This document shows, in pieces, positions 29,924 to 44,856 of a stretch of DNA of 64,000 nt. The notes under the pieces were generated by a model. That model was given only the letters and a program-made list of their open reading frames with translations. It was not told the DNA's origin and made no database searches. The stretch's first letter is position 1, and each line of letters starts with the position of its first letter. The position numbers and the translations under genes are program-made. The DNA comes from Celerinatantimonas diazotrophica (GTDB lineage: Bacteria; Pseudomonadota; Gammaproteobacteria; Enterobacterales; Celerinatantimonadaceae): positions 130,859 through 194,858 of the forward strand of contig NZ_SMGD01000015.1 of NCBI RefSeq assembly GCF_004339545.1. The letters are read 5' to 3'.

Positions 29924-31837
29924 TTAGCGTTTTACATCAACGAGTGCTTCATTGATGATAATATCTACAATCTGTTCATCAAGTAGTGTTGATATATCCC
30001 CTAGTGAGGTAGCATCGCCAGCGGCAATCTGGCGCAGAATACGGCGCATAATTTTACCACTGCGGGTTTTAGGCAGATTCGGCACAAGCTGGATCAAATC
30101 TGGTCTCGCGATTGGGCCGATGAGTTTATTGACGCCCTGTTCAATACTCTGTTTAATACCCGCTTCACCACCGGTTGAAGTCTGTGGGCAAACAACAAAG
30201 GCATAAATTCCCTGACCTTTGATCGGGTGAGGGTAGCCTACGACGGCCGATTCATTGACCAATGGGTGTTCGTTGATCGCGTTTTCTATCTCTGCGGTAC
30301 CCAAACGGTGTCCAGAGACATTAATAACATCATCAACACGACCTAGGATACGGTAATAACCATCTTCATCGCGTCGTACACCATCGCCAGAAAAATAGTA
30401 GTGCTCAAACTGGCTAAAGTAGGTTTGTTTAAACCGTTCATGATCGCCCCAAATACTGCGTGCCATGCCTGGCCATGGATAACGAATGCAGAGGTTACCT
30501 TCTACCGAGTTACCTCGCTGCTCTTGACCATCATTGTCGATAATCACTGGTTGAATACCGGGTAAAGGGAGTGTCGCAAATGAAGGTTTTGTTGGGGTGA
30601 CACCCGCGATAGGCGCAATCATGACACCGCCTGTTTCAGTTTGCCACCAGGTGTCGACCACTGGGCAACGATTTTGACCAATGTGATCATGCACCCAGTG
30701 CCAGGCATCTTCATTGATGGGTTCGCCAACGGTGCCGATCACTTTAAGAGAACTTAATGCCTTACCTTCGAGATACTCATTGCCCATGGTTAATAAAGCA
30801 CGAATCAGCGTTGGTGCCGTATAAAAATGAGTGACTTGATATTTGCCGACAATATCCCACATCCGTCCAGAATCAGGCCAACTTGGAACGCCTTCATACA
30901 TAACAATATGAGCGCCATTTAATAATGGACCATAGACTAAATAGGAATGGCCTGTGATCCATCCAACATCGGCAGTACAAAAATAAACATCGCCGTCTTG
31001 GTATTGGAAAACATTAGCAAATGTGTAGGCACTATAGACCATATAGCCACCCGTCGAGTGGACAATCCCTTTTGGCTGGCCTGTTGAACCTGATGTATAA
31101 AGGATGAAAAGTGGATCTTCACTGTCAAGAATTTCGGCAGGACAATCAGTACTTGTGTCTGCTAAAAATTCATCCCATAAAATATCGCGATCTTTTTTTA
31201 ATGGCACTTCTTTTTGGGTGCGCTGGTAGACCACCACGCGTTGGACGAGGTCGCTTTTCTCCAATGCTTCATCAACGATCTGTTTTAAGGCGATGGTCTT
31301 CTCGGCGCGATAGCCAAAATTAGCGGTGAGAACAATCTTAGCCTCCGCATCGCGAACGCGATCAGCTAGCGCTTGGGCGGAGAATCCAGCGAAGACTACG
31401 GAGTGAATCGCACCAATTCTGGCACAAGCGAGTACTGCAATGACCAGCTCTGGGACCATTGGCATATATAAGATAACCGTATCCCCTTTTTTTATGCCTT
31501 CACGTTTTAATGCATTCGCAGTTTGATTAACAACACTTAATAATTCCTGATAAGTATATTGGCGGCTCGCTTCGTTGGGGTCATTGGGTTCCCAGTCAAT
31601 GGCGATCTGCTCACCATGGGTATAGAGGTTTTTTTCAAAGATGTTCTCGGTGATGTTTAATTTTGCATTGCAAAACCAGTTAATGGTCGGTTTTTCAAAA
31701 TCCCATTGGGTCACATGGGTCCAGCGTTGACGCCAATAGAAAGAATCGGCCTGTTGGGCCCAGAATTTTTCAGGTTCGCTGACACTCTTTTGATACTCAT
31801 GAAAATATCCACCTAACGTATTGATTTTATTAAACAT
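29924..31837 (-). CDS. acs: Acetyl-CoA synthetase
   Basis: A 637-residue AMP-forming acetate-CoA ligase. It shows the P-loop-like Y-T-S-G-S-T-G-Q-P-K-G, D-T-W-W-Q-T-E-T-G-G, G-R-V-D-D-V-I-N-V-S-G-H-R-L-G-T-A-E-I-E and the C-terminal P-K-T-R-S-G-K-I-M-R-R, whose lysine is the regulatory acetylation site in this family. It activates acetate through acetyl-AMP. The frame extends to 31900, but M-F-N-K at 31837 matches the family start. It converges tail to tail with mazG (10-bp gap). Confidence 0.95.
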   Translation of the reverse strand: MFNKINTLGGYFHEYQKSVSEPEKFWAQQADSFYWRQRWTHVTQWDFEKPTINWFCNAKLNITENIFEKNLYTHGEQIAIDWEPNDPNEASRQYTYQELLSVVNQTANALKREGIKKGDTVILYMPMVPELVIAVLACARIGAIHSVVFAGFSAQALADRVRDAEAKIVLTANFGYRAEKTIALKQIVDEALEKSDLVQRVVVYQRTQKEVPLKKDRDILWDEFLADTSTDCPAEILDSEDPLFILYTSGSTGQPKGIVHSTGGYMVYSAYTFANVFQYQDGDVYFCTADVGWITGHSYLVYGPLLNGAHIVMYEGVPSWPDSGRMWDIVGKYQVTHFYTAPTLIRALLTMGNEYLEGKALSSLKVIGTVGEPINEDAWHWVHDHIGQNRCPVVDTWWQTETGGVMIAPIAGVTPTKPSFATLPLPGIQPVIIDNDGQEQRGNSVEGNLCIRYPWPGMARSIWGDHERFKQTYFSQFEHYYFSGDGVRRDEDGYYRILGRVDDVINVSGHRLGTAEIENAINEHPLVNESAVVGYPHPIKGQGIYAFVVCPQTSTGGEAGIKQSIEQGVNKLIGPIARPDLIQLVPNLPKTRSGKIMRRILRQIAAGDATSLGDISTLLDEQIVDIIINEALVDVKR

Positions 31838-33920
<2,083 letters not shown>

Positions 33921-33959
33921 TAAGCAAAATACGTTTTAAATTCGTTATCTATAAACTAG

Positions 33960-35270
<1,311 letters not shown>

Positions 35271-35313
35271 TATCCTTGCCCATGTGGTAGCGATCACTGA
35301 TTATTAAACGTTA

Positions 35314-35346
35314 AACCCAGCCTGCTTATGTAGGCTGGGTTTTTTT
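35314..35346 (+). terminator. Rho-independent terminator after eno
   Basis: AACCCAGCCT and AGGCTGGGTT form a 10-bp stem with an 8-nt loop, followed by seven T. Confidence 0.9.
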
Positions 35347-35500
35347 ATGCCAGTATGGCTCTTGGCTGACAAGGTAAAACAACGGCGTTTTAAAAAACAG
35401 CCTGATATACTTAAGGTTAAAATGTATTTTGGGTAATGATTCAATAGTGGAGTATTACGAGCGAATGTGGGATGATCGGCTGCACTTTGGAGGAGGCTTC

Positions 35501-35791
35501 ATGCGGTTGTTAACCTTAATACTATTGGCATTGCTGCTATTGCTACAATACGACTTATGGTTTGGTAAAAATTCGCTCAGCGATTATTTTCAGGCAAAAC
35601 ACGAAGTAGTTGAACAACTGCAGAAAAATCAAAAGCTAACGCAGCGTAATAAAGTTCTTAAAGCAGAGATTGATGATCTGCGCAATGGCGATGCTGCCGT
35701 TGAAGAACATGCTCGCAACGAATTAGGCCTGATCCGTCAAAACGAAACTTTCTATCGCTTTATTCCTGCTCAATCTAAATCGAATGAATAA
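35501..35791 (+). CDS. ftsB: Cell division protein FtsB
   Basis: A 96-residue bitopic protein. One TM helix at residues 3-20 (L-L-T-L-I-L-L-A-L-L-L-L-L), then a coiled coil to about residue 65 with leucine-spaced heptads, and E-E-H-A-R-N-E-L-G-L-I near the end. It links FtsL and FtsQ in the divisome. ATG 35501 behind GGAGGAGG is preferred to the frame from 35429. Overlaps ispD by 8 bp. Confidence 0.93.
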   Translation: MRLLTLILLALLLLLQYDLWFGKNSLSDYFQAKHEVVEQLQKNQKLTQRNKVLKAEIDDLRNGDAAVEEHARNELGLIRQNETFYRFIPAQSKSNE

Positions 35792-36473
35792 ACCTTTAAG
35801 CTTTACCGCCGTGATTCCCGCGGCTGGAATCGGCCAGCGAATGGCCTGTGATTATCCAAAACAATATTTGCCGATTAATGGTCAGGCGATGTTGTCGCAT
35901 AGTGCCCGATTGTTTATAGAACACCCTGCTATTGAACGTGTGGTGATTGCTCTTCATCCTCAAGATCACTGGTTTGCTGGCCTTCAGATAGCCAATCATT
36001 CTAAAATATCGACAGTAATCGGTGGCGAGCAACGTGTGGACTCGGTATTAGCGGCACTGGATGTCATCGATTCAACGCACTGGGTTTTGGTGCATGATGC
36101 GGCGCGCCCCTGTTTAGTCAAAGATGATCTGGATAAGTTGATTGCACGGGCCGAACTCAATCAATGTGCTATTTTAGCAAGCCCTGTACGTGACACGATG
36201 AAATGCGCGATGGCTAATCATGTCATTGATCATACCGTTGATCGGAGCCGACTCTGGCATGCGATGACTCCTCAGAGTTTTCCGTGTGATAAACTACGCA
36301 GGGTTTTGCGTGATGCATTAATCGGTGGTGTGAATGTCACCGATGAAGCGTCGGCTATGGAATGGGCAGGGGAAACGGTTCATTTAGTCGTGGGTCGCCA
36401 GGACAACTTAAAAGTGACACATCCTGAAGATTTGGCTTTAGCTGAGTTTATTTTGGCACGGCAAAAGAGGTAA
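35784..36473 (+). CDS. ispD: 2-C-methyl-D-erythritol 4-phosphate cytidylyltransferase
   Basis: A 229-residue MEP-pathway enzyme that joins CTP to MEP. It shows P-A-A-G-I-G-Q-R-M for nucleotide binding, [13 protein letters not shown] and [12 protein letters not shown] 35784 overlaps ftsB. ispF follows 2 bp after its stop, so the pair is translated as one unit. Confidence 0.96.
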   Translation: MNKPLSFTAVIPAAGIGQRMACDYPKQYLPINGQAMLSHSARLFIEHPAIERVVIALHPQDHWFAGLQIANHSKISTVIGGEQRVDSVLAALDVIDSTHWVLVHDAARPCLVKDDLDKLIARAELNQCAILASPVRDTMKCAMANHVIDHTVDRSRLWHAMTPQSFPCDKLRRVLRDALIGGVNVTDEASAMEWAGETVHLVVGRQDNLKVTHPEDLALAEFILARQKR

Positions 36474-36475
36474 AT

Positions 36476-36955
36476 ATGATTCGAATCGGACATGGTTTTG
36501 ATGTACATCGTTTTGGCGGCGTCGGACCATTAACCATTAATGGGGTTAAAATTCCTTATGAACAGGGATTTATCGCCCATTCTGATGGGGATGTTGCGTT
36601 GCATGCTGTGTGTGATGCGTTGTTGGGCGCTTTAGCTCTGGGGGATATTGGTCATCATTTTCCTGATACTGATCCCGCATATAAAGGTATCGACAGCCGG
36701 GAGTTGCTCAAAAAGGTCTACCAGAGGGTGAGAGAAAAAGGCTATCAGCTGGTCAATCTGGATGTCACTATTATTGCTCAAGCACCCAAAATGGCGCCGT
36801 ATATTGACCAGATGCGCGAGCAATTGAGCGGGTGTTTGGAAAGTCAGCTTGACCAGATTAACGTGAAAGCGACAACGTCTGAACAGCTTGGGTTTACGGG
36901 GCGCAAAGAAGGGATTGCTTGCCATTGCGTCGTATTAGTGAGCCAATATGCTTGA
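36476..36955 (+). CDS. ispF: 2-C-methyl-D-erythritol 2,4-cyclodiphosphate synthase
   Basis: A 159-residue trimeric enzyme forming the cyclic diphosphate of the MEP pathway. The zinc and active-site residues are in G-x-D-V-H-R-F and [10 protein letters not shown], and the C-terminal part has [14 protein letters not shown]. Length identical to E. coli. Overlaps truD by 8 bp. Confidence 0.97.
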   Translation: MIRIGHGFDVHRFGGVGPLTINGVKIPYEQGFIAHSDGDVALHAVCDALLGALALGDIGHHFPDTDPAYKGIDSRELLKKVYQRVREKGYQLVNLDVTIIAQAPKMAPYIDQMREQLSGCLESQLDQINVKATTSEQLGFTGRKEGIACHCVVLVSQYA

Positions 36956-37970
36956 TTCTCTGGCTTATTTTCATGGGGAACCTGCGACAACGGCTGCTTT
37001 TAAGGTTGAACCCGAAGATTTTCAAGTGACTGAAATATTGCCTTTTGCGCCAAGTGGGCAAGGTGAGCATGTTTTTATTCAATTGCAAAAACGCGGCGAG
37101 AATACGCTCTGGGCGGCCAATGCGTTAGCTCAAAGCCTTAAAGTGTCGCCTAAATTGGTTAGCTTTGCGGGCCTTAAAGACCGACAAGGGGTGACGAGCC
37201 AGTGGTTCAGTATTCAATTACCGGTTTCATCTAAAGTTTCCCCTGCATCGTTGGCTTTGCCCTCATCGTTAAAGGTTTTACAGACTGTCCGTCATCATAA
37301 AAAGTTGCGTCGAGGCGTACTCAAAGGTAACCAGTTTGTTATAACCCTAAAAAACATCTCTTCAGTAGAAGCACTGCTGGAGCGTTTAGATTTAATTAGA
37401 AATCGTGGAGTACCCAATTATTTTGGGGCACAGCGGTTCGGCCATGGTGGTAATAATTTAACCAAAGCAGCTCAAATGTTCGCAGGTAAGCGGATAAAAG
37501 ATCGAGAAAAACGTGGCTTATACTTGTCAGCCGCACGAAGTATGCTGTTTAATCAAGTCACTAGCGCTAGATTTCAGAATCAGTTACAGCAAACTTTAAT
37601 GGTAGGTGATTGTGTGCTGCTAAGGGGGAGTCACTCTTTTTTTGTTGTCGAGGCGATTGATGACATGCTCCGTGCACGCCTAAAAAGTGGTGATATCCAA
37701 ATTTCGGCGCCGCTGTTTGGGGATGGAGACTTATCATCGTCAGGTACTGCTAGAGAATTTGAACAAGCTCAGTTAGCCGCTTACCCTGAATTTTGTGAAG
37801 GATTGGTTCGAGCCCGCTTAAAACAAGAGCGTCGAGCAATACTGGTTTTTCCAGAACAAATACAATGGCGAGTGATTGACTCGAGTACATTACAATTGGA
37901 ATTTTTTCTACCTGCTGGTTGTTATGCAACGAGTGTTATTCGAGAGTTAGCAAACGTTTGTCCAAGCTAA
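36948..37970 (+). CDS. truD: tRNA pseudouridine(13) synthase
   Basis: A 340-residue pseudouridine synthase acting on position 13 of tRNA-Glu. The catalytic aspartate is in [13 protein letters not shown], and N-Y-F-G-A-Q-R-F-G is the second signature. [11 protein letters not shown] at the N terminus is also typical. ATG 36948 overlaps ispF. Confidence 0.96.
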   Translation: MLDSLAYFHGEPATTAAFKVEPEDFQVTEILPFAPSGQGEHVFIQLQKRGENTLWAANALAQSLKVSPKLVSFAGLKDRQGVTSQWFSIQLPVSSKVSPASLALPSSLKVLQTVRHHKKLRRGVLKGNQFVITLKNISSVEALLERLDLIRNRGVPNYFGAQRFGHGGNNLTKAAQMFAGKRIKDREKRGLYLSAARSMLFNQVTSARFQNQLQQTLMVGDCVLLRGSHSFFVVEAIDDMLRARLKSGDIQISAPLFGDGDLSSSGTAREFEQAQLAAYPEFCEGLVRARLKQERRAILVFPEQIQWRVIDSSTLQLEFFLPAGCYATSVIRELANVCPS

Positions 37971-37979
37971 GGAGAATCT

Positions 37980-38732
37980 ATGAGAATACTGGTCAGTAAT
38001 GATGATGGGGTAAATGCACCGGGAATTCGGGCTTTAAGCGATGCCTTATCAACCATTGCACAGGTGACTACTATTGCACCCGATCGTAATTGTAGCGGTG
38101 CCAGTAATTCGTTGACGTTGGAGCAACCCTTACGAGTACAAAAGCTAGAAAACGGATTTTACTCAGTGAATGGGACTCCTACAGATAGCGTTCATTTAGC
38201 GATCAATGCATTATTAACGCAGCAGCCTGATTTAGTGGTTAGCGGTATCAATCGGGGGGCCAATTTAGGCGATGATGTTTTGTATTCGGGAACTGTTGCA
38301 GCGGCGACAGAAGGTCGAATGATGGGACTGCCAGCGATTGCTATATCGTTATCAGGGAATCAACCTTTTCATTATCACACTGCGGCAAAAGTTGCGCTGA
38401 AGTTGGTGCAAAATGCCAGTGCTTATAATTTATCAGGAAGTACCATTTTAAATGTGAATGTGCCCGATTGCCCGTATGAAGATCTCAAAGGGTTCAGGGT
38501 GACTCGATTAGGGAATCGTCGGCATGCTGAGCCTGTGATCGTGGATGAAGATCCGCGAGGGCAAGCTATTTACTGGATCGGTCCTCCTGGAGAACTTGCT
38601 GATGCCGGTCCTGGGACCGATTTTTCGGCAATTGAACAAGGGTATGTTTCAATTACCGCACTGAGTGTCGATATGACTGCTCATCAGCAGCTCGATAGCA
38701 CTCAACAATGGATTAATCAATTGGAGATATAG
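37980..38732 (+). CDS. surE: 5'/3'-nucleotidase SurE
   Basis: A 250-residue nucleoside monophosphate phosphatase. The metal site is given by S-N-D-D-G at residues 5-9 with a later S-N-S and [11 protein letters not shown]. It removes phosphate from nucleotides and short polyphosphate in stationary phase, fitting the surE-pcm-nlpD-rpoS stress cluster. ATG 37980 behind AAGGAG. Confidence 0.96.
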   Translation: MRILVSNDDGVNAPGIRALSDALSTIAQVTTIAPDRNCSGASNSLTLEQPLRVQKLENGFYSVNGTPTDSVHLAINALLTQQPDLVVSGINRGANLGDDVLYSGTVAAATEGRMMGLPAIAISLSGNQPFHYHTAAKVALKLVQNASAYNLSGSTILNVNVPDCPYEDLKGFRVTRLGNRRHAEPVIVDEDPRGQAIYWIGPPGELADAGPGTDFSAIEQGYVSITALSVDMTAHQQLDSTQQWINQLEI

Positions 38733-38737
38733 TAACG

Positions 38738-39373
38738 ATGCAGTTGGGGACAACTCCGCAGAGTCTCAATCTTTGTCAGCAACTGCGGGAACAAGGAATT
38801 ACCAATGAACAGGTATTAGCTGCGATCGCTAATTTACCGCGTCAGTATTTTGTCGATGAGGCGTTATCACATAAAGCATGGGATAACGCTGCATTGCCCA
38901 TCGGGCAGGGACAGACTTTGTCGCAACCTTATACTGTGGCTCGGATGACTGAGCTTTTGATGGAGGTAAAAGCACGCCGAGTTTTAGAAATTGGTACTGG
39001 ATCCGGATTTCAGACCGCTGTGCTGGCTCAGCTGTTTGAGCAGGTTTATTCTGTGGAACGAATTAAGATACTGCAGTTTCAGGCGAAACGGCGGTTAAAT
39101 AATTTAGATTTGCATAATATCTGGACTAAACATGGTGATGGTTGGCAGGGCTGGCCAGCTCGAGCACCATTTGATGCAATTATCGTCACCGCCGCAGCTG
39201 TTGAGCTACCCGCTCAGCTAACCGAACAACTCTGCGATGGTGGCATTTTGATTATTCCGCTGGGGTCTGAACAGCAATTGCTTTATCGCATTGAACGTCA
39301 GGGTTCGCAGCTATTTCAACAACAAATCGAGTCGGTGCATTTTGTGCCGTTGATTAACGGTGAGTTAGCTTGA
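38738..39373 (+). CDS. pcm: Protein-L-isoaspartate O-methyltransferase
   Basis: A 211-residue SAM-dependent repair enzyme for isoaspartyl damage. It has [10 protein letters not shown] substrate loop, [15 protein letters not shown] for SAM and V-E-R-I-K as post-II motif. Starts 5 bp after surE and overlaps yqaA by 4 bp. Confidence 0.96.
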   Translation: MQLGTTPQSLNLCQQLREQGITNEQVLAAIANLPRQYFVDEALSHKAWDNAALPIGQGQTLSQPYTVARMTELLMEVKARRVLEIGTGSGFQTAVLAQLFEQVYSVERIKILQFQAKRRLNNLDLHNIWTKHGDGWQGWPARAPFDAIIVTAAAVELPAQLTEQLCDGGILIIPLGSEQQLLYRIERQGSQLFQQQIESVHFVPLINGELA

Positions 39374-39945
39374 AGATATTTACTGTTCTGTATGACTGGG
39401 CATTGCGCTGGTCGCAAAAAAAACATGCGCCATATTATTTGGCTTTAATGAGTTTTGTTGAATCGATTTTCTGGCCTATTCCTGTGGATGTGATGCTGGC
39501 TCCGATGGCATTAACTCGGCCACAAAAAGCCTGGCGATTTGCCCTCATCGCAACCGTATTTTCGGTGACTGGCGCAGTGATAGGATACTATTTAGGACGT
39601 TATTTTTATGACGTGTTAACGCCTGCTATTGATGCGGTAGGTTATCAGAGTGAAATGCAGATGGTGCAGGGATGGTTTAACCAATGGGGGGTTTGGATTG
39701 TTTTTATTGCCGGCTTCTCGCCCATTCCCTATAAAGTGTTTACGATCAGTGCCGGCTTATTGCAGATGTTATTCTGGCCCTTTATTGTTGCTTCTTTGAT
39801 TGGTCGGGGAATGCGCTTTTTTTTGGTAGCCGGACTGATGAAATGGGGTGGCAAGAGAATGGAGGAAAAACTTCGACAGTATATCGACTGGCTGGGTTGG
39901 ATTATTGTCATTGGCGCCCTTATCGCTATTTTGGTTTTTAGATAA
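39370..39945 (+). CDS. yqaA: YqaA-like DedA/VTT-fold membrane protein
   Basis: A 191-residue inner-membrane protein of the SNARE-associated/DedA (VTT) family. About four TM segments are seen, and the [18 protein letters not shown] block is the family signature. Its position between pcm and nlpD is the usual one in Vibrio-like genomes. DedA relatives flip or transport lipids. The specific role of YqaA is not settled. Start TTG 39370, overlapping pcm. Confidence 0.88.
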   Translation: MKIFTVLYDWALRWSQKKHAPYYLALMSFVESIFWPIPVDVMLAPMALTRPQKAWRFALIATVFSVTGAVIGYYLGRYFYDVLTPAIDAVGYQSEMQMVQGWFNQWGVWIVFIAGFSPIPYKVFTISAGLLQMLFWPFIVASLIGRGMRFFLVAGLMKWGGKRMEEKLRQYIDWLGWIIVIGALIAILVFR

Positions 39946-39958
39946 TGGTTGCTATGGC

Positions 39959-40816
39959 ATGTTCGGGCTAAAATGGACCAGCATTAGCATCATTTTTGTT
40001 ATCTTCTTATGCAGCGCTTGTAGTAGTGATCCGCAGCCTGTGCCTGTCGTCGCCGCTGGGACTTATAATAAGTACAATCAAGGGGTTCTTGATTTAACCT
40101 GGTATAAAGTTAAACGTGGCGATACGCTTTATTCGATAGCTTGGCGGGCTGGATTACATCTAAAAACACTGGCTCAGATGAACCATATTCGTCCTCCATA
40201 TCGAATTTATGCGGGTCAAAAGCTGCGCTTAAAGTGGCCCCAAAAAACAGCGCATAGATCTCACAAGAAAACCTCTCGTAAAGCTTTATCTAGATCGCAT
40301 TATTCGAAAAAAACGCCATCAATAGCAAAAAAAACAATAAATCAACCTAAAAAACGTAACACGGGAGTTGTAACAAAACCCACAAAGCAGTATGTTGAAT
40401 CAGTGCCAAGCAAAAATAAGCTGGATATCAATAAAAGTGGTCCAATACACCACTGGGTATGGCCAACTAAAGGTCGTATCATAAGCGGATTTTCTAGTAA
40501 AGTAACAGGCAACAAAGGCATTGATATTGCTGGCCACCGGAATCAGCCAATTTTAGCAGCGGCTGCTGGTAGGGTGGTATATGCGGGGAATGCACTCCGT
40601 GGATACGGCAATTTGATAATTATTAAGCATAATAACGATTATTTGAGCGCTTATGCACATAATAGTCGTATTCTGGTGAAAGAGCATCAGTCAGTTAAAG
40701 CGGGACAGCACATTGCCGATATGGGTGAAACTGGTACTACAAGTGTTAGGCTTCACTTTGAGATTCGGTACAAAGGTAAATCGGTTAATCCATTAAGGTA
40801 TTTACCGAAACATTAA
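39959..40816 (+). CDS. nlpD: Lipoprotein NlpD, amidase activator
   Basis: A 285-residue lipoprotein. Signal sequence with lipobox-like F-L-C-S-A-C (C at about residue 21), LysM domain at about 43-87 ([12 protein letters not shown]), a lysine-rich linker, and a C-terminal LytM/M23 domain ([15 protein letters not shown]). The M23 metal ligands are degenerate, as in known NlpD, so it should activate amidase AmiC rather than cut murein. It is shorter than E. coli NlpD (379). ATG 39959; the frame further upstream overlaps yqaA. Confidence 0.93.
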   Translation: MFGLKWTSISIIFVIFLCSACSSDPQPVPVVAAGTYNKYNQGVLDLTWYKVKRGDTLYSIAWRAGLHLKTLAQMNHIRPPYRIYAGQKLRLKWPQKTAHRSHKKTSRKALSRSHYSKKTPSIAKKTINQPKKRNTGVVTKPTKQYVESVPSKNKLDINKSGPIHHWVWPTKGRIISGFSSKVTGNKGIDIAGHRNQPILAAAAGRVVYAGNALRGYGNLIIIKHNNDYLSAYAHNSRILVKEHQSVKAGQHIADMGETGTTSVRLHFEIRYKGKSVNPLRYLPKH

Positions 40817-40871
40817 ACTTGGCTGTTATCGTGATCGCGTTTGCAGCCGGGCTATAAAGGGAGATTACCTC

Positions 40872-41849
40872 ATGAGCCAAGCTAAAATCACTGTTGATGT
40901 AAACGTAGCTCGAATGAGTAACTATAAAAATGCTGCAAAGGATTCTGTAGCGGAAGACGATCATTTCACCGATTTTGATTCTCAAGATGATTTGATGGCG
41001 ATGGAACAAGCGAAAAGCTTAGATGCCACTCAAATGTATTTAGGAGAAATTGGTTATTCCCCGTTGTTATCTGCTGAAGAGGAAGTTTTATTTGCCCGTC
41101 GAGCATTACGTGGCGATGAAGCATCCCGACAACGAATGATTGAGAGTAACCTACGTCTGGTTGTAAAAATTGCCCGCCGTTATAATAATCGAGGCCTTGC
41201 CCTGTTAGATTTGATTGAAGAAGGAAATTTAGGGCTTATACGGGCTGTTGAAAAATTTGATCCAGAAAGAGGTTTTCGTTTTTCTACCTATGCGACTTGG
41301 TGGATTCGTCAGACAATTGAACGAGCCATCATGAACCAAACCCGTACCATTCGGTTACCTATCCACATCGTTAAAGAATTAAATGTTTATCTGCGTACAG
41401 CAAGAGAGTTAGCGCAAGAACTTGATCATGAACCCACCGCTGATGAAATTGCTGAACGGCTGGATAAACCAGTCGACGATGTTTCTAAAATGCTTCGGTT
41501 AAATGAGCGGATTGGTTCAATCGATAGCCCCATTAGTGGTGAAAACGATAAAGTCCTGTTGGATATTGTCGCTGATGAGAACGCTTATGGGCCAGAAGAT
41601 ACGACTCAAGATGATGATATGAAATCCAGCATCGTTCGTTGGCTGGAAGAGCTTAACTCGAAACAACGAGAAGTTCTTTCGCGGCGTTTCGGACTACTTG
41701 GATATGAGCCTTCAACATTAGAAGATGTTGGTAAAGAGATTGGTTTAACTCGGGAACGAGTTCGTCAGATTCAGGTGGAAGCTCTGCGTCGCTTACGTGA
41801 TGTTTTAGGTTCACAAGGACTTTCGTTAGAATCAATTTTTAAAATTTAA
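40872..41849 (+). CDS. rpoS: RNA polymerase sigma factor RpoS
   Basis: A 325-residue stationary-phase sigma factor. Region 1.2/2 includes [12 protein letters not shown], region 2.3-2.4 [16 protein letters not shown], and region 4.2 [20 protein letters not shown]. Located right after nlpD, so the main rpoS promoter is expected inside nlpD. ATG 40872 is preceded by AAGGGAGA. Confidence 0.97.
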   Translation: MSQAKITVDVNVARMSNYKNAAKDSVAEDDHFTDFDSQDDLMAMEQAKSLDATQMYLGEIGYSPLLSAEEEVLFARRALRGDEASRQRMIESNLRLVVKIARRYNNRGLALLDLIEEGNLGLIRAVEKFDPERGFRFSTYATWWIRQTIERAIMNQTRTIRLPIHIVKELNVYLRTARELAQELDHEPTADEIAERLDKPVDDVSKMLRLNERIGSIDSPISGENDKVLLDIVADENAYGPEDTTQDDDMKSSIVRWLEELNSKQREVLSRRFGLLGYEPSTLEDVGKEIGLTRERVRQIQVEALRRLRDVLGSQGLSLESIFKI

Positions 41850-41862
41850 TCGTTTTTTCGAT

Positions 41863-41890
41863 AAAAACAGCGCTTAATTGCGCTGTTTTT
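41863..41890. terminator. Bidirectional terminator between rpoS and mutS
   Basis: AAAAACAGCG and CGCTGTTTTT arms with a short loop, A-tract on one side and T-tract on the other, between two converging genes. Confidence 0.9.
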
Positions 41891-41898
41891 ATTGGTCC

Positions 41899-44475
41899 CT
41901 AGAGTAATTTCTTGAGTTGGTAAAGTACTTCAAGTGCTTGTTTGGGTGAAAGGTCGTCTGGATCTAATGTTTCTAGTTTATCAAGAGCCGCGTTCGTGGC
42001 TTTTTTCGGTTCTGAAAAGTTCAGCTGTGTTTGTCGTTCTTCATCGACCATGATGGCTTTGGTCCTTTCTTCAGGCTGCTGTTCTAACTGTGCAAGTTTG
42101 TGTTGGGCCAATGTAATGACATCTTTGGGAATACCGGCTAAAGCTGCAACTTGCAATCCATAACTTTTGTTCGCGGCCCCTGGTTGAACTTGATGCATAA
42201 AGGCAATGGTATCATCATGTTCGATAGCATCTAAATGAACATTTGCTGCAAAAGGCAATGATTGGGCCAGCTCTGTGAGTTCAAAATAATGGGTTGCAAA
42301 TAAGGTTAAAGCACCAATCTGCGAAAGTTTTTCAGCACAGGCCCAAGCGAGTGATAAACCATCATAAGTACTCGTTCCTCGGCCAATTTCATCCATCAGT
42401 ACCAGGCTGTGACGAGTCGCATTATGCAGAATATTAGCTGTTTCGGTCATTTCAACCATAAAGGTAGAACGCCCGCTTGCCAGATCATCTGAAGCTCCGA
42501 TGCGAGTGAATATGCGATCAATCTTTCCAATCGTGGCCTGACTTGCTGGCACGAAACTACCGATATGCGCCAGCAAGACAATCAGGGCACTTTGGCGCAT
42601 AAAAGTCGATTTGCCCCCCATATTCGGACCTGTAATGATCAGTAAACGCTGCTGATCGGTCAGTTGGGTAGGGTTGGCTATAAATGGCTGTGAGGTGCTT
42701 TGTTCAATGACTGGATGCCGACCATCTTCAATTAAGATCTGTTCACTATCATCTAACTGGGGACGACTATAACCCAAAGTTTGGGCTCGCTCACTGAGGT
42801 TGGTTAATACGTCGAGTTGCGCAATGGCATCACTTGAGTTTTGTAATTTACCGATGCTCGGTAACAGTTGCTCAAGTAGCTCATCATATAAACGTTTTTC
42901 TAAGGCCAGTGCTTTGCCCTGACTAGAGAGTACTTTATCCTCATACTCTTTGAGTTCTGGGATAATGTAGCGCTCCATGTTTTTCAAGGTTTGGCGGCGA
43001 ACATAATAATCAGGGACCAAGTGTGATTGACCACGACTGACTTCAATGTAATAGCCGTGTACTTTGTTAAAGCCTAATTTGAGCGTATTGATTCCGGTAA
43101 GGTCGCGTTCGCGTTGTTCAACCTCAGTTAAGTAATCGGTGGCTCCGTTGCTGAGTGCTCGCCATTGATCGAGCTCTTCGTTGTAACCGGTGGCTATTAC
43201 ACCGCCATCGCGAATGAGCACTGGCGGATTCTCAATAATGGCTCGTTCAAGTAAATTGAGTAATTCTGGAAATTCACCAATTTCATGGGCTAATTGCTGC
43301 AGTTGCGGGTTATCACTACTTTGCAATATGGGTTGCAATAATGGCAGTTGGGTAAAGGCATTTCTCAGACGCACTAAGTCACGGGGCCGAGCACTCTTAA
43401 GTGCTAAACGTGCCAATACTCGCTCAATATCTCCAATGTTTCGCAGCAGCGGCTGGAGTGCTTCCCCTAATCCTTGCTCGATAATATGTTCGATGGCATT
43501 GTGCCGATGATTCAGTGTTGAATGATCGGTGATCGGTTGATGTAGCCATCGTTTGAGTAGGCGACTGCCCATGGCAGTGACGCACCGATCAACTACGGAA
43601 CTAAGTGTGTAATCGGTAGTGCCTGACAGATTTTGCGTCAATTCAAGGTTGCGCCGAGTTGCAGCATCCAACTGGATATACTGAGAAGTTTTTTCGGCGC
43701 TGATGGCTCGCAAGTGAGGCAACTGGGTTCGCTGGGTATCTTTAACATAGTTTAATAGACAACCAGCCGCTGCCAGTGCTACCGGATAACTACTGACGCC
43801 AAAACCATCTAGATGTTGTGTGCCAAATTGTTGGTTTAATAAGTTGATTGCGGTTTGCGTATCAAACTCCCAATCACCACGCCTGCGTAACCCTTTGTAA
43901 TGTTCAAGGAGCGATTCGTAAGCAAACATCTCTGGATAGAGCAATTCAGCTGGATTCAGGCGTTGCAACTCGGCGCTGAGGTGATCCGTTGATTGAAACT
44001 GTTGAATGACAAAACGGCCGCTCGTGATATCAAACCATGCGAGTCCGAATGTTTCTTGCTGGTAGCAAATGCTTACCAGTAAATTATCACGGCGTTCATC
44101 CAGTAATGCCTCGTCACTGACTGTTCCAGGTGTGACGATACGGGTAACTTTACGCTCAACAGGGCATTTACTTAGAGCTGGATCGCCGATCTGCTCACAA
44201 ATTGCGACGGACTCACCCTGTTCAACTAATTTGGCTAGATAGCTTTCAACTGCATGATAAGGAACACCGGCCATCGGAATCGGTTCGCCTGCCGACTTAC
44301 CGCGTTTAGTTAAAGATATATCCAGTAATTGAGCGGCTTGTTTAGCATCATCAAAGAAAAGTTCATAAAAATCACCCATCCGATAGAACAGCAGAATATC
44401 GGGGTGTTCTGCTTTGATCGTCAGATATTGACGCATCATCGGGGTATGTGATGCTAGGTTGTTATTTGAAGTCAT
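41899..44475 (-). CDS. mutS: DNA mismatch repair protein MutS
   Basis: An 858-residue mismatch-recognition ATPase. The mismatch-contact G-D-F-Y-E-L-F is at about residues 33-39 and Walker [10 protein letters not shown] at about 619. [13 protein letters not shown] is the Walker B/signature region. The N terminus ([11 protein letters not shown]) aligns with the E. coli protein. Intact, so the strain is not a mutS mutator. Confidence 0.97.
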   Translation of the reverse strand: MTSNNNLASHTPMMRQYLTIKAEHPDILLFYRMGDFYELFFDDAKQAAQLLDISLTKRGKSAGEPIPMAGVPYHAVESYLAKLVEQGESVAICEQIGDPALSKCPVERKVTRIVTPGTVSDEALLDERRDNLLVSICYQQETFGLAWFDITSGRFVIQQFQSTDHLSAELQRLNPAELLYPEMFAYESLLEHYKGLRRRGDWEFDTQTAINLLNQQFGTQHLDGFGVSSYPVALAAAGCLLNYVKDTQRTQLPHLRAISAEKTSQYIQLDAATRRNLELTQNLSGTTDYTLSSVVDRCVTAMGSRLLKRWLHQPITDHSTLNHRHNAIEHIIEQGLGEALQPLLRNIGDIERVLARLALKSARPRDLVRLRNAFTQLPLLQPILQSSDNPQLQQLAHEIGEFPELLNLLERAIIENPPVLIRDGGVIATGYNEELDQWRALSNGATDYLTEVEQRERDLTGINTLKLGFNKVHGYYIEVSRGQSHLVPDYYVRRQTLKNMERYIIPELKEYEDKVLSSQGKALALEKRLYDELLEQLLPSIGKLQNSSDAIAQLDVLTNLSERAQTLGYSRPQLDDSEQILIEDGRHPVIEQSTSQPFIANPTQLTDQQRLLIITGPNMGGKSTFMRQSALIVLLAHIGSFVPASQATIGKIDRIFTRIGASDDLASGRSTFMVEMTETANILHNATRHSLVLMDEIGRGTSTYDGLSLAWACAEKLSQIGALTLFATHYFELTELAQSLPFAANVHLDAIEHDDTIAFMHQVQPGAANKSYGLQVAALAGIPKDVITLAQHKLAQLEQQPEERTKAIMVDEERQTQLNFSEPKKATNAALDKLETLDPDDLSPKQALEVLYQLKKLL

Positions 44476-44856
44476 AAATATTGCGCGCTCATCTTAAATC
44501 ATCAAGAAGGTTAAGTCCGGTGTAAAAAATTGTTTTTAGAATAGTTTTGTGACTGAGCTGCCTATCATAACAGACTCTGAGAGCGAGCAAAATTGAGTGT
44601 TATAAGTTTCACGGATGCATGGTTAATGGTTGAAGGCGATTGTTAATTAAAGGTTAATAAATTGTTTAAATAGTTTTTTGTCCTGGATTTTTGAGGGTTT
44701 TAAAGATTAAGGGTGGCTATAATCTATATTTTCGGTTTAATATTTTTTTTGAGCTATTTTTCTATATCTACGGTTAAAAATAGTCAATTATTGCTGTAAT
44801 GTTTGTTTACTTGGCTGTTTATAACAAACGAACTTTATCGTAATTGAGTCCTAACT
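44476..44856. other. Divergent mutS / BASS transporter intergenic region
   Basis: AT-rich with repeated GGTTAAT motifs (44632-44662). A perfect TATAAT stands at 44718-44723 reading rightward, without a good -35 at 17 bp. No gene is seen. Confidence 0.5.

Noticed and set aside
35429-35500. N-terminal extension of FtsB
   Set aside because: ATG 35501 has a strong GGAGGAGG and gives the usual FtsB length with the TM helix at the N terminus.
40500-40816. NlpD as an active M23 endopeptidase
   Set aside because: The H-x(n)-D and H-x-H metal-ligand pattern is incomplete, as in known amidase activators.
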